A DNA stretch of 9,211 nucleotides from an uncultured Prevotella sp. (GTDB lineage Bacteria > Bacteroidota > Bacteroidia > Bacteroidales > Bacteroidaceae): contig CAAGGA010000067.1 in the NCBI GenBank assembly GCA_900769275.1, positions 1 to 9,211 on the forward strand, read 5' to 3'. A program made the translations under genes and the position numbers. The stretch's first letter is position 1. Every line of letters begins with the position of its first letter. The notes beneath the pieces are model-generated. The model was not told the DNA's origin. It searched no databases and was given only the letters and a program-made list of their open reading frames with translations. This document shows positions 1-7,902 of the stretch, one piece after another.

Positions 1-18
1 CAGTCATTGCGGTGACTG
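1..18 (+). terminator. Small stem-loop at window edge, possible terminator remnant
   Basis: CAGTCA (1-6) and TGACTG (13-18) are perfect reverse complements around a 6-nt loop, followed within a few bases by TTCAATTTTT. It could be the terminator of a gene lying to the left, or the inner part of a longer stem cut by the window edge. A 6-bp stem can arise by chance, so the call is weak. Confidence 0.25.
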
Positions 19-152
19 TTCAATTTTTCCGCTCCAACTACACGCCAACCTTACCGCACGCCCGAAAAAAACACACATACTTACATATCGTAACCAACAC
101 GCTGAAATATTGACATCAATCGGATTTATTTCCCCTGAAAAAAACATTATTT

Positions 153-185
153 TGGTATTTTTCATACCAGACATGTCTTTTTTTT
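153..185. promoter_or_regulatory. Inverted repeat plus palindrome and T-tract upstream of the promoter
   Basis: TGGTAT (153-158) and ATACCA (164-169) form a perfect 6-bp inverted repeat around TTTTC. It is followed at once by the palindrome AGACATGTCT and a run of eight T. On the + strand this could be a weak intrinsic terminator insulating the operon from upstream transcription. Alternatively, the two symmetric sites could bind a regulator: their distance to the -7 box (about 40-65 bp) is typical for an activator. No regulator gene is in the window to pair with it. Confidence 0.3.
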
Positions 186-219
186 AACTACAACTGCTGT
201 ATAATTATGGTTTATTTAC

Positions 220-227
220 TATCTTTG
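220..227 (+). promoter_or_regulatory. Bacteroidetes-type -7 box of the susC operon promoter
   Basis: TATCTTTG matches the Bacteroidetes primary sigma factor -7 consensus TAnnTTTG at every defined base and is followed by GCACC. The expected -33 TTTG is not clear: the bases around 195-200 read CTGCTGT, which suggests a promoter that may need an activator. Transcription would start near 231-235, giving a leader of about 100 nt before the susC start at 335. This is the only good promoter core seen ahead of the five genes. Confidence 0.65.
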
Positions 228-334
228 CACCATGTTTAACGTTTTTATACAACGCAAACTGCACATAGACACAGCTAACAAATTAAGTATTACACAAATA
301 CATTTACATTACAATCAAGATAAAACTTAAAATT

Positions 335-3300
335 ATGGCAAAACAGTTTAGCAAAAAGAACAAGTTCATGCTGACTCTTGCCATTGCCCTGTTTTCCGTA
401 GGCAACGCTATGGGAGGAGGCAATGTAACAGTCTCTGAAACAAATTCAGGCATGAACAGCTCCGTAGCAGTGAATGCTCCGCAGGATGATGCACGCAAGG
501 TTTTGACAGGTACTGTCGTTGATGACAGCGGCGCTCCCCTTGTAGGTGTGTCAGTCATCGTGAAAGGCACAAAGACAGGTGTAGTTACCGATGCAGAGGG
601 AAGGTTCTCCATCCCTACTGCCAAGGACAACACGATTCTCGTCTTCTCATACATCGGCATGAAGACGCAGGAAGTACGTGCCCGCATCGGCAAGAAATGC
701 AACGTAATGCTGCAGGATGACGGTCACATGATAGACGAGACCATCGTAACAGGTATCTATTCCCGCAACAAGGAGAGCTTTACCGGCAGTGCATCGACGC
801 TGCGTCAGGAGCAGTTGAAGGAGATAAGCAGCATGAACGTGCTGCAGTCCGTTGCAGCCCTCGACCCTTCTTTCCAGATAATGGAGAACAATCTCATGGG
901 TGCTGACCCGAATACCGAGATGAACATCAACATCAACGGTACGAACAGCATCAACGGTCTTACCGATACTTACAGCACAAACCCCGACCAGCCGCTCTTT
1001 ATCCTCGACGGATTTGAGACTACCCTCCAGCGTATCTCAGACCTCAGCATGGACCGTATCGAGAGTATCACCATCCTGAAAGATGCCGCTTCGGCTGCCC
1101 TCTATGGTTCAAAGGCCGCCAACGGCGTCGTTGTAGTAGAGACAAAGAAGCCTGAGGCAGGACGTCTGCGCTTCAGCTACAACGGCAACTTCAAGGTGGA
1201 GTTTGCCGATTTGCGTGACTACAACCTCATGAACTCTACAGAGAAACTTGAGTTCGAGAGACTTGCAGGACGCTTTGGTCTTCTTGACGAGAACGGTGAG
1301 CCTGTCAACAGTCTTGACCGTCAGAACTATTACCACGAATATGCCAATGTGATTTCCGGTCAGGACTCATACTGGATGAACGAACCTCTCCGCACTGCTT
1401 TCACCAACTCCCACAGCTTCAACGCCACGGGTGGTGACGATGCCTTCCAGTACGGCATGACATTCTACTACAACAACACGCAAGGCGTGATGAAAGGCTC
1501 TGACCGCGAGAACGTGAACGGCGACATTGACATCCGTTACCGCGTCAATAAGTTCAACCTTTTCTCCAGGACCAGCATCGGCTACCTTGACTCCGACCAG
1601 GAGACTGTCTCCTTTGCAGAGTTCTCAAAGATGAACCCTTTCTATCCTAAATACAACGAGGACGGTGAGGCGGAGAAGATTGTCGACTATGTGGATGAGA
1701 ATAAGACGACTCCTGTCTATAACCCTATCTGGGACATGAACCAGAATAGTTTCAACAAGAACAGCCAGCTCAGCCTTACCCAGAACTTCAACGTAGAGTA
1801 TGAGCCTATCCAGCGTCTTCGCCTGCAGGGAAGCCTCAGCTTCACCACGGCACGCTCCAAGACAGAGCGTTTCGTCTCTCCCTATGCAAGCCAGTTTGAC
1901 AAGCAGCCGGACGAGAAGAAAGGTACCTACAACCAGAGCAACACGAGCCGCACGAGCTACACCGCCCGTTTCACTGCCAACTACGGCGGTATCATCGGCA
2001 AGCACTCATACAACCTTGTCGGAGGCGCATCCCTTCAGGACAGCAAGAGCAACATGTCAGCCTTTGCCGCTGCAGGCTATACCACTGACAAGTTCTACAA
2101 CCCTAACTTCTCTCAGGGCTATGTAGAGGGTTCCAAGCCATCTTCTACAATAAGCAACTCACGCAGTGCTTCCTTCTATTTCAATGCCAACTACTCCTTT
2201 GACCAGCGCTATCTCTTCGACTTCAACCTCAGTTCGGACGGTGCTTCCAAGTTTGGCATCAACAATCCTTTCTACACCTCTACATCAGTGGGCGTGGCAT
2301 GGAACGTACACAACGAGGCTTTCTTCAAGAACCTTTTCTCTGAAAACAAGATTCTCAGTTACATGAAGATACGCTATACCTACGGTGAGCCGGGCAGCGA
2401 CAACTTCGATGCCAAGCTTTCCAACAGCGTCTATCACTACTATAACAACTACAGCAACCCCTGGGGACTTGCCACATACATCACGCAGTGGGGTAACTCC
2501 GGTCTGAAATGGAAGCGGGTGAAGACACATAACGTAGGTCTTGACCTCGGTTTGCTTGAGAACAAACTGATGGTCAACCTCAACTACCGTACCTCTGACT
2601 CCGACCCTGAGCTGATGCGAGTAGATATGCCTACCTCCACCGGTGCCACGTCAGTGCCAATGAACATCGGTGCCACATACAACAAGACGTTCACCGTCAC
2701 CGTCAACTACGAGGCATTCCGCAACAGGGACTGGATAGTGCGCGTCAATGCGAACGCCATACATACGAGGACAGAATACGGCAAGATTGGTGACCTCCTC
2801 GAAAAACTCAACGAGGAAGGACGTGCAAGCCAGACGATGCTCCGCTATTATGACGGTGCAAGCACCTCTGCCCTGTGGGCAGTACGCTCAGCCGGCATCG
2901 ACCCCGCACGCGGTGACGAGCTCTTCATCAAGAAAGACGGTTCCTATACATATAAGTGGAATGCCAGTGATGAAGTCGTTGTCGGCGACATGACAGCGGA
3001 CCTGCGCGGCAACTTCGGTGCCAACGTACGCTGGAAGAATTTCTCCCTCAATGCCACCTTCGAGTATTCGTTCGGTGCCGAGAAACAACTCTCTACACTT
3101 ATGTCAAAGGTTGAGAACATCAGCGAGGCATCATTGAAGTACAATCAAGACCGCCGTGCACTGACCGACCGCTGGAAGCAGCCGGGCGAGAAGGCAAAGT
3201 TCAAGCGTATCGATGACCACTCTACGACAAACCTCTCTTCTCGTTTCATCAAGACAGAGAACATGCTCAATCTCCAAAGCCTGTCATTAGGCTACGATAC

Positions 3301-3457
3301 GACGACGGCACCGTTCCTCCGCTATCTCGGTCTGACTTCAATGAATTTCCGTATTTATGCAAACAACCTCCTCCGTATTTCCACAATCGAGGAAGAGCGC
3401 GGTCTGAACTATCCGTTCTCACGCTCTGTAAACGCATCAATAGGTCTTCGTTTCTAA
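335..3457 (+). CDS. SusC/RagA-family TonB-dependent outer-membrane transporter
   Basis: This protein of 1040 aa, a usual length for the family, should import a ligand across the outer membrane using TonB energy, with the SusD-like partner encoded next as its lid. Residues 1-27 form a signal peptide (basic start, hydrophobic 11-25). Residues 54-127 look like the carboxypeptidase-regulatory-like beta domain, with GTVVDDSGAPLVGVSV and GVVTDAEGRF. IDETIVTG (133-140) is a likely TonB box. The plug follows, with the family hallmark LYGSKAANGVVVV at 256-268. The rest is a beta-barrel ending in GLRF, with the terminal phenylalanine expected for barrel assembly. There is no STN domain, so signalling through an anti-sigma factor is not expected. 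Start 335 keeps the basic signal-peptide start; Met12 (368) would lose it. The leader is A-rich without a Shine-Dalgarno. Substrate unknown. Confidence 0.95.
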   Translation: MAKQFSKKNKFMLTLAIALFSVGNAMGGGNVTVSETNSGMNSSVAVNAPQDDARKVLTGTVVDDSGAPLVGVSVIVKGTKTGVVTDAEGRFSIPTAKDNTILVFSYIGMKTQEVRARIGKKCNVMLQDDGHMIDETIVTGIYSRNKESFTGSASTLRQEQLKEISSMNVLQSVAALDPSFQIMENNLMGADPNTEMNININGTNSINGLTDTYSTNPDQPLFILDGFETTLQRISDLSMDRIESITILKDAASAALYGSKAANGVVVVETKKPEAGRLRFSYNGNFKVEFADLRDYNLMNSTEKLEFERLAGRFGLLDENGEPVNSLDRQNYYHEYANVISGQDSYWMNEPLRTAFTNSHSFNATGGDDAFQYGMTFYYNNTQGVMKGSDRENVNGDIDIRYRVNKFNLFSRTSIGYLDSDQETVSFAEFSKMNPFYPKYNEDGEAEKIVDYVDENKTTPVYNPIWDMNQNSFNKNSQLSLTQNFNVEYEPIQRLRLQGSLSFTTARSKTERFVSPYASQFDKQPDEKKGTYNQSNTSRTSYTARFTANYGGIIGKHSYNLVGGASLQDSKSNMSAFAAAGYTTDKFYNPNFSQGYVEGSKPSSTISNSRSASFYFNANYSFDQRYLFDFNLSSDGASKFGINNPFYTSTSVGVAWNVHNEAFFKNLFSENKILSYMKIRYTYGEPGSDNFDAKLSNSVYHYYNNYSNPWGLATYITQWGNSGLKWKRVKTHNVGLDLGLLENKLMVNLNYRTSDSDPELMRVDMPTSTGATSVPMNIGATYNKTFTVTVNYEAFRNRDWIVRVNANAIHTRTEYGKIGDLLEKLNEEGRASQTMLRYYDGASTSALWAVRSAGIDPARGDELFIKKDGSYTYKWNASDEVVVGDMTADLRGNFGANVRWKNFSLNATFEYSFGAEKQLSTLMSKVENISEASLKYNQDRRALTDRWKQPGEKAKFKRIDDHSTTNLSSRFIKTENMLNLQSLSLGYDTTTAPFLRYLGLTSMNFRIYANNLLRISTIEEERGLNYPFSRSVNASIGLRF

Positions 3458-3480
3458 CACATATTAATACAAAGACAATC

Positions 3481-5112
3481 ATGAATATCAAGAACAACAT
3501 AAAAACAGTACTCGCCTCTGCCGTCATCGCCCTCGGTGCCACATCATGCAACGACTGGCTGAACGTAGAGATGGAGGATGCTATCATGGAAAACACTCTC
3601 TTTTCCGATGATGAAGGCTACCTGTCTGCACTGACAGGCTGCTACATCCGCTTGAATGAGAACTACGACAACCTGCTCACCCGTGGCGGCATTGACGTGA
3701 TGGCACAATACTATCACGTGTCTCCAATCACCGACCACGCCATGTATAAATACGTTGCTTTCCAGTATGACCAGCTCGAAAGCGAGAACGACGCATTGTG
3801 GACAAAGCAGTATTCCAACATTGCCAACCTGAATGTCATCCTTGAACACGTGGCAAACGACAATAAATTGTCAGAGAAATACTACAACTACGTCAAGGGA
3901 GAATGTCTCGCCCTCCGCGCTTTCCTCCACTTTGACCTCATGCGTATCTATGGTCCCATCTACAGTGCTGAGACTGCGGACAAAGAGACCATACCCTATC
4001 AGGAGACGGCTTCCAAGGAGATACAGCCGCTGTTGCCTGCCAAGGAGGTGATGGGAAAGATAATACGCGACCTCGAAGAGGCAAGCAGACTGCTCGAGAC
4101 AGACCGCGTACGCGAGGACGGTCCTCAGGGTCAGAGCATCTCTGACGAGAAACCTACACTGCGCTACCGCCAGTTCCGCCTCAATTACTTCGCCACAAAG
4201 CTGCTGCTTGCCCGCGTATATATGTGGACAGGCGACAAGGAAAAGGCAGAAGCCACGGCAAAGGAAGTGATAAAGGAGAACAACAAGAATGTTCAGGACG
4301 AGGATGGCAACACCACCGTCTTCAGCGCATTCCCTTGGGTGAAGAAGTCTGACATTGACGAACCAAAGGACGGCAACCCTGACCGCCTCTTCTCTTCAGA
4401 AGTAATGTTTGCAGTATATGACAGCAAGCGTTCCGATTTCTACAACTCCCGCTTCGCCCCATCCCTCAACATGGGCAGCGCACTCTATTTCTCCAACTGG
4501 ACAGAGAAGGAAGAAGGCTACTGGGGCAGCACATACGAATACTCCAAGATGATGCATTTCATGGACGACGTGAACGACCTTCGCCGCAAATGCCAATGGG
4601 AATCTTCCAAAATCAACGGAGGAAAGGAAGGAGAAGAGTGGAACGGATATTACCTTTCCAAGTTCAGATCACCTGACGTATCCTCTACCGGAGCATCACT
4701 CACCGACAACTCAAAGCTCAATCTCTACATGCTTCCTCTTATCCGTCTCTCAGAAGCATACCTCATCATTGCGGAATGCGAGGCTGAGAAGGGCAACCTT
4801 CAGGAGGCTATTGATGCTATCAACGAGCTGAGACTCCACCGTAACACTCCAAATCTCGAACTTACAGCCGAAGACAACCAAGAGACCGTGAAGGCATACG
4901 TCACAAAGGAATTCATGCGTGAGGTCGTTGGCGAAGGACAACTGTTCTTCTACTACAAGCGCAACGCCATGACAAAGGTGCTCTCTGACGCTCCCTGCAC
5001 CACTATCGGCTCCTGGTCCAGCACGACTGTCATCGACAAGGAAATGAACCCCGGCAACTACACCTGGCCCATGCCAAAGTGCGAAATGGACAAGCGTGTA
5101 ACAAAACAATAA
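3481..5112 (+). CDS. SusD/RagB-family surface nutrient-binding lipoprotein
   Basis: This 543-aa protein should be the outer-membrane lipoprotein that sits on the SusC barrel and captures ligand. Residues 1-23 are a lipoprotein signal with lipobox GATSC (lipidated Cys23), and CNDWLNVE after it is typical of SusD starts. The family core is clear: GECLALRAFLHFDLMRIYG at 140-158, a TPR-like helical pair at about 235-265 (LLARVYMWTGDKEKAEATA), LPLIRLSEAYLIIAE at 418-432, and MREVVGEGQLFFYYKR at 479-494. The C-terminus (YTWPMPKCEMDKR) matches the usual closing motif. It begins 23 nt after susC with only an A-rich leader, so the two are co-transcribed and probably translated in stoichiometric amounts. 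The mature protein has about six cysteines besides the lipid one. The ligand cannot be inferred from sequence. Confidence 0.94.
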   Translation: MNIKNNIKTVLASAVIALGATSCNDWLNVEMEDAIMENTLFSDDEGYLSALTGCYIRLNENYDNLLTRGGIDVMAQYYHVSPITDHAMYKYVAFQYDQLESENDALWTKQYSNIANLNVILEHVANDNKLSEKYYNYVKGECLALRAFLHFDLMRIYGPIYSAETADKETIPYQETASKEIQPLLPAKEVMGKIIRDLEEASRLLETDRVREDGPQGQSISDEKPTLRYRQFRLNYFATKLLLARVYMWTGDKEKAEATAKEVIKENNKNVQDEDGNTTVFSAFPWVKKSDIDEPKDGNPDRLFSSEVMFAVYDSKRSDFYNSRFAPSLNMGSALYFSNWTEKEEGYWGSTYEYSKMMHFMDDVNDLRRKCQWESSKINGGKEGEEWNGYYLSKFRSPDVSSTGASLTDNSKLNLYMLPLIRLSEAYLIIAECEAEKGNLQEAIDAINELRLHRNTPNLELTAEDNQETVKAYVTKEFMREVVGEGQLFFYYKRNAMTKVLSDAPCTTIGSWSSTTVIDKEMNPGNYTWPMPKCEMDKRVTKQ

Positions 5113-5130
5113 CCCTTACAGCAATACATT

Positions 5131-6024
5131 ATGAAGAAAACATTATATTATATCGGAGCAATGCTTCTCGCTGCCACATCATTCAGCTCCTGCGAAGAAG
5201 ACCTGATGGACTTTGAGGGCGAAGAATCACTCTATTTCGATGCACGCTGGTACTCCTCCAACGTCAGCGACCATTCGCTTTGGCCCCACCGCCTGCACAC
5301 TGCAATAGCATTCGGTAACACCAGTGAGAACGACATCGCCGTAGAAGTTCCCATAAGAACAACAGGCGAGGTAAAGGACTATGACCGCAAATATCAGATA
5401 GAAATAGTCAAGGACAGCACCGATGCCGTCGATGGACGTGAATATTCCGGACTTGTCATGGAGGGCGTCATCAAGGCCGGAACGCTGTCAGATACCCTCA
5501 AGTTCGTCGCTCACCGCACGAATGAGGTCCATCATGACACATTGCGCCTGCAGATACGTGTATTGCCAAACGAGCACTTTACCACCAATTTCACTCAGTA
5601 TGAAGAGAGCGGACCATACTCCTCGTTTGTCAATCTCGGCGGTTCTCAGGCCGTAAAGGGATTCGATGTCAACAATGATGCACGCATACACAACATTTTC
5701 TTCTATGACTGCATGCTCCAGCCAAAAGGATGGTGGGCAGGCATCGGTGGTGCCTTCTCCGAAGAGAAGATTACCAAGATGATGGAAGTCTGCGGCGTAG
5801 CCATTACAGAGTTTGAGACACAGGAGAACATGCCGTCCATCCGCTTCACCTCCTACTGCGAAAAACTCGGTAAATATCTTATCGAACAGGCAAAGAAAGG
5901 CAGGGAATATGCCGTGCTTGAGAAGGACGGAACCATGATGCACGTCCCATATTGCAATTCCGGCGACTCTTATTACAAGTGGGCTGCCGGCATGAAGCCC
6001 GAGGATTGCAACTTTTATAAATAG
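5131..6024 (+). CDS. DUF4843 domain lipoprotein, probable SusCD accessory
   Basis: This 297-aa lipoprotein has a signal peptide ending in lipobox SFSSC (Cys21). The acidic stretch after it (CEEDL) resembles the Bacteroidetes signal for export to the cell surface. The body matches my memory of the DUF4843 family: an early LYFDA strand, then DYDRKYQIEIVKDST from residue 83, the EYSG/IKAGTLSDTL strand region, a HRTNEVHHDTLRLQIRV strand pair, and a helical C-terminal part (FSEEKITKMMEVCGV). Biochemical function is unknown. By position, 18 nt after susD, and by analogy with related four-gene loci, it probably binds to the outside of the SusCD complex. Five cysteines lie in the mature part (C-terminal half), which is high for an exported Bacteroidetes protein. 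The family call is fairly firm, the role inferred. Confidence 0.85.
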   Translation: MKKTLYYIGAMLLAATSFSSCEEDLMDFEGEESLYFDARWYSSNVSDHSLWPHRLHTAIAFGNTSENDIAVEVPIRTTGEVKDYDRKYQIEIVKDSTDAVDGREYSGLVMEGVIKAGTLSDTLKFVAHRTNEVHHDTLRLQIRVLPNEHFTTNFTQYEESGPYSSFVNLGGSQAVKGFDVNNDARIHNIFFYDCMLQPKGWWAGIGGAFSEEKITKMMEVCGVAITEFETQENMPSIRFTSYCEKLGKYLIEQAKKGREYAVLEKDGTMMHVPYCNSGDSYYKWAAGMKPEDCNFYK

Positions 6025-6034
6025 ATATTTTCGG

Positions 6035-6070
6035 TTGTTTAGTTGTTTGGTTGTTTAGATGTTTGGTTGT
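6035..6070 (+). repeat. Tandem octamer array, WTGTTTRG x4 plus a partial unit
   Basis: Starting 11 nt after the stop codon, the octamers TTGTTTAG, TTGTTTGG, TTGTTTAG and ATGTTTGG follow head to tail, then TTGT. The same unit recurs after the last gene at 9149-9176, where the copies are identical. The stretch GTTGTTTGGTTGTTT (6042-6056) is shared exactly with 9156-9170. Function is unknown; it could be the left arm of an mRNA hairpin or a slippage-generated repeat. Confidence 0.85.
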
Positions 6071-6119
6071 CAGCAAGGTATATCCGCCTCAATGACGACA
6101 AGGCAGCAAGACAACGACA

Positions 6120-6148
6120 GTTTCTCTTCGACCAGGTCGAAGAGAAAC
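6120..6148. repeat. Perfect inverted repeat, 14-bp arms around one base
   Basis: GTTTCTCTTCGACC (6120-6133) and GGTCGAAGAGAAAC (6135-6148) are exact reverse complements separated by a single A. As RNA this gives a stem of about 13 bp with a CAG loop. It lies 60 nt before the PKD-like start. It is followed by A-rich, not T-rich, sequence on the + strand, so it is not a standard intrinsic terminator. Plausible roles are an mRNA-processing or stability element that changes expression of the two downstream genes, or a binding site for a dimeric protein. Confidence 0.85.
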
Positions 6149-6159
6149 AAAGAAAAAAA

Positions 6160-6183
6160 AACAAAGCAACAAGACAACAAAAA
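6160..6183 (+). repeat. A/C-rich degenerate period-8 words before the PKD-like start
   Basis: AACAAAGC, AACAAGAC and AACAAAAA follow in register with period 8. The word CAAGACAAC here (6170-6178) also occurs at 6107-6115. Composition is roughly complementary to the G/T-rich array at 6035-6070, but base pairing would be patchy. It may simply be an A-rich translation leader, which Bacteroidetes favour, so the repeat call is tentative. Confidence 0.45.
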
Positions 6184-6208
6184 CACTAATGACAGAACAT
6201 ATAAAAAA

Positions 6209-7819
6209 ATGAAAACACTGAAAATAACGGCTATGGGCATCATGGCGATGACTCTCGGTCTGTTCACCTCATGCGTGGAAGACGAGACTCATAACGCTGA
6301 CACTGAAATCAATGTCGTAAATATAGAAAACATTGAAGATTCATACACTGCCCTCTCAAATATCGACAGAGTAATCATCGAACCAAAGGTGTCAGGCTCA
6401 CTCTATGGTGAAGATGAAAGCAATTACCGCTATCTTTGGACTGTCAACGTCAGCAAGACTGTCGGCGAGGTAGAGAACCAGGTGATAAGCACAGAGAAAA
6501 ACCTTGACTATTTCGTCAAAGACGAACCTGGAAGCTACACTTTCACCTTCCGCGTATATGACAAGACCAACGGCATGGAATATGAGAAATCCACCGTCAT
6601 CAAGGCCTCCACACCATTCGTGCGTGGCTATTACCTCTATGGAGCAAAGCCTGACGGCACCGTAGGCATAGACTTCGTGAGCCTTGTAGGCACTGACACC
6701 ACAATGGTAAAGGACGTGTTCAAGAACGAACGCAACCTGAAGAATCCAAAAGACCTTATCTTCATGGGTTACTACTACAATGATTTCCTCATCAATCTCT
6801 GGGCAACGACAGAGGACGGATATGCAGAACTCGAATCCAGTCCGCAGCTTTCCACTATCGGTTGCCTTGATACTGAGATTGACCAGATATGCTACCCGAC
6901 CCTCGAAAGCGTCAAGAGACCTATGAAATTCGTGGATATGTACCCTCATGCCGCACAGAATACTACCAACAACCTCAACTCCCGCGCCCGTGTGCTCGTC
7001 ACAGAGAACGAGTTGTACAGCGGCATGTTCTACTCCGGTCCTGAAATGTACGGCAATCCATTCAACCGATACTCTACCGCAGGCAAGGACGCAGAGAAAC
7101 TCTTCAAGCCCGCTCCATACGTATTCTACGTGCCTACTGCAAGTGCCGGTATCACGAATTTCGTGTTCTACGACATGACAAACCACTGCTTCTGCGGTAC
7201 GTTCGGAGTATATGGAGCTCAATCGAAATGCGTCAGCTTCACTCCATCCTCGGACATTGCGCAGGAAGGTTCGTTCTACTGGAACCAAGACAAGTACTCG
7301 CCCGTGCGTGACCTCGTATATGGCTACAACTCCATGAACAGGAGAAGCTACGCCTTGATGAACGACAAGGACGGAAAGTACTATGTATATCAGTTCCAGG
7401 TAGGCAGCAATGCTTCCACTTGTCAGAAGATTGGCGGTTATACTATCGACATGGACAAGGCTACTGACCTCGACAAGGCATCCCACTATGCTTTCTTCAG
7501 CGCACAGCCTTACCTACTCTACAGCGTCGGTTCCAAACTGTACGTAGTCAACTATGCAGGAAACAAATGCGAAATGGTCAAGGACTTCGGCGATGAAATC
7601 ACATACCTCGCCATGGACATGAGTTCTGCAAACAAATACACTGACTTCAGAGTATGCACCTACAGCGAGACTAACAAGGGCAACGTATATAAGTATCAGA
7701 TTGCTGACGACGTAAATGCCATAAAGGTTTCTGCTACCGGGGAGCAATGGAAGACGGATCTCCGCGTAGTGAAGTTCGAGTATCGCAACTCTTCTTATGG
7801 CAAGAAGAATTATGAATAG
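6209..7819 (+). CDS. PKD-like family surface lipoprotein, probable SusCD accessory
   Basis: This 536-aa lipoprotein starts at 6209, where the ATG opens a clean signal peptide with lipobox LFTSC (Cys22); an earlier in-frame ATG at 6059 would bury it. The acidic CVEDE after the cysteine suggests surface export. Residues about 35-130 resemble the PKD-like domain found next to SusCD pairs: YRYLWTV (73-79), STEKNLDYFV (94-103) and PGSYTFTFRVYDK (107-119). The remaining 400 residues are beta-rich with recurring short strands (for example YYVYQFQVG, KLYVVNYAG) that could form a propeller, though I cannot prove that. It has eight cysteines besides the lipid one, including a CFC motif at 327-329. It likely joins the SusCD-DUF4843 assembly at the surface. 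The long repeat-rich leader suggests expression separately tuned from the front of the operon. Confidence 0.85.
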   Translation: MKTLKITAMGIMAMTLGLFTSCVEDETHNADTEINVVNIENIEDSYTALSNIDRVIIEPKVSGSLYGEDESNYRYLWTVNVSKTVGEVENQVISTEKNLDYFVKDEPGSYTFTFRVYDKTNGMEYEKSTVIKASTPFVRGYYLYGAKPDGTVGIDFVSLVGTDTTMVKDVFKNERNLKNPKDLIFMGYYYNDFLINLWATTEDGYAELESSPQLSTIGCLDTEIDQICYPTLESVKRPMKFVDMYPHAAQNTTNNLNSRARVLVTENELYSGMFYSGPEMYGNPFNRYSTAGKDAEKLFKPAPYVFYVPTASAGITNFVFYDMTNHCFCGTFGVYGAQSKCVSFTPSSDIAQEGSFYWNQDKYSPVRDLVYGYNSMNRRSYALMNDKDGKYYVYQFQVGSNASTCQKIGGYTIDMDKATDLDKASHYAFFSAQPYLLYSVGSKLYVVNYAGNKCEMVKDFGDEITYLAMDMSSANKYTDFRVCTYSETNKGNVYKYQIADDVNAIKVSATGEQWKTDLRVVKFEYRNSSYGKKNYE

Positions 7820-7830
7820 TTAGGATAATA

Positions 7831-7868
7831 CGGTTTATCTTCGGTTATACGGTTTTGCGGTCATACGG
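7831..7868 (-). repeat. Left arm: octamers CGGTTATA-type, inverted relative to the right arm
   Basis: CGGTTTAT (7831-7838), then CGGTTATA, CGGTTTTG and CGGTCATA in register from 7842 to 7865, then CGG. These are reverse complements, with substitutions, of the YATAACCG units downstream. TTCGGTTATACGG (7840-7852) pairs perfectly over 13 bp with CCGTATAACCGAA at 7980-7992, and CGGTTATACGG (7842-7852) pairs over 11 bp with CCGTATAACCG at 7908-7918. Alternative hairpins of very different loop size are therefore possible. Confidence 0.8.
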
Positions 7869-7902
7869 ACGCTTCGCTTTTACGGAGGCTACGTATATTC
7901 TG

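Larger units (their letters stand above)
1..219. other. Upstream non-coding region
   Basis: I see no convincing gene here. The stretch is AT-rich with short homopolymer runs and holds two small inverted repeats (1-18 and 153-169), which are listed separately. A perfect 10-nt palindrome (AGACATGTCT, 169-178) runs straight into eight T residues (178-185), about 35 nt before the promoter core. These elements could be operator sites for the SusCD operon or the tail of an upstream gene that lies outside the window. Sequence alone does not decide between them. Confidence 0.6.
6025..6208. other. Repeat-rich 184-nt spacer between DUF4843 and PKD-like genes
   Basis: This gap is ten times longer than the other gaps in the front half of the operon. 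In order it holds a G/T-rich octamer array (6035-6070), a mixed stretch, a perfect long palindrome (6120-6148), an A-run, an A/C-rich period-8 stretch (6160-6183), and an A-rich leader to the next start. I see no promoter matching TAnnTTTG. The reading frame upstream of 6209 is open back to 6059 but translates to low-complexity Lys/Gln/Asn/Thr sequence, so I treat it as non-coding. Confidence 0.7.

Noticed and set aside
304..702. Antisense 132-codon frame at the start of susC
   Set aside because: It lies opposite the signal peptide and carboxypeptidase-like domain of a clear SusC gene and has no promoter or domain of its own.
6120..6165. Intrinsic terminator formed by the perfect palindrome
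   Set aside because: The stem is followed by A-rich sequence on the + strand, and on the minus strand it is followed by TGTCGTTG, so neither strand has the needed T-tract directly after the stem.
6059..6208. N-terminal extension of the PKD-like gene to the ATG at 6059
   Set aside because: The extension runs through the octamer array and the palindrome, is low-complexity and highly basic, and would place 50 residues before a complete lipoprotein signal peptide that starts at 6209.
6398..7486. Long open frame of 362 codons on the minus strand opposite the PKD-like gene
   Set aside because: The + strand frame has a lipoprotein signal and family motifs. The antisense frame has no recognisable domain, and long antisense frames arise easily when the coding strand avoids certain codons.
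7836..7843. Internal promoter TATCTTCG before the thioredoxin-like gene
   Set aside because: It misses the consensus at one conserved base, has no TTTG at the right distance upstream, and lies within a repeat arm whose sequence is set by the octamer pattern.
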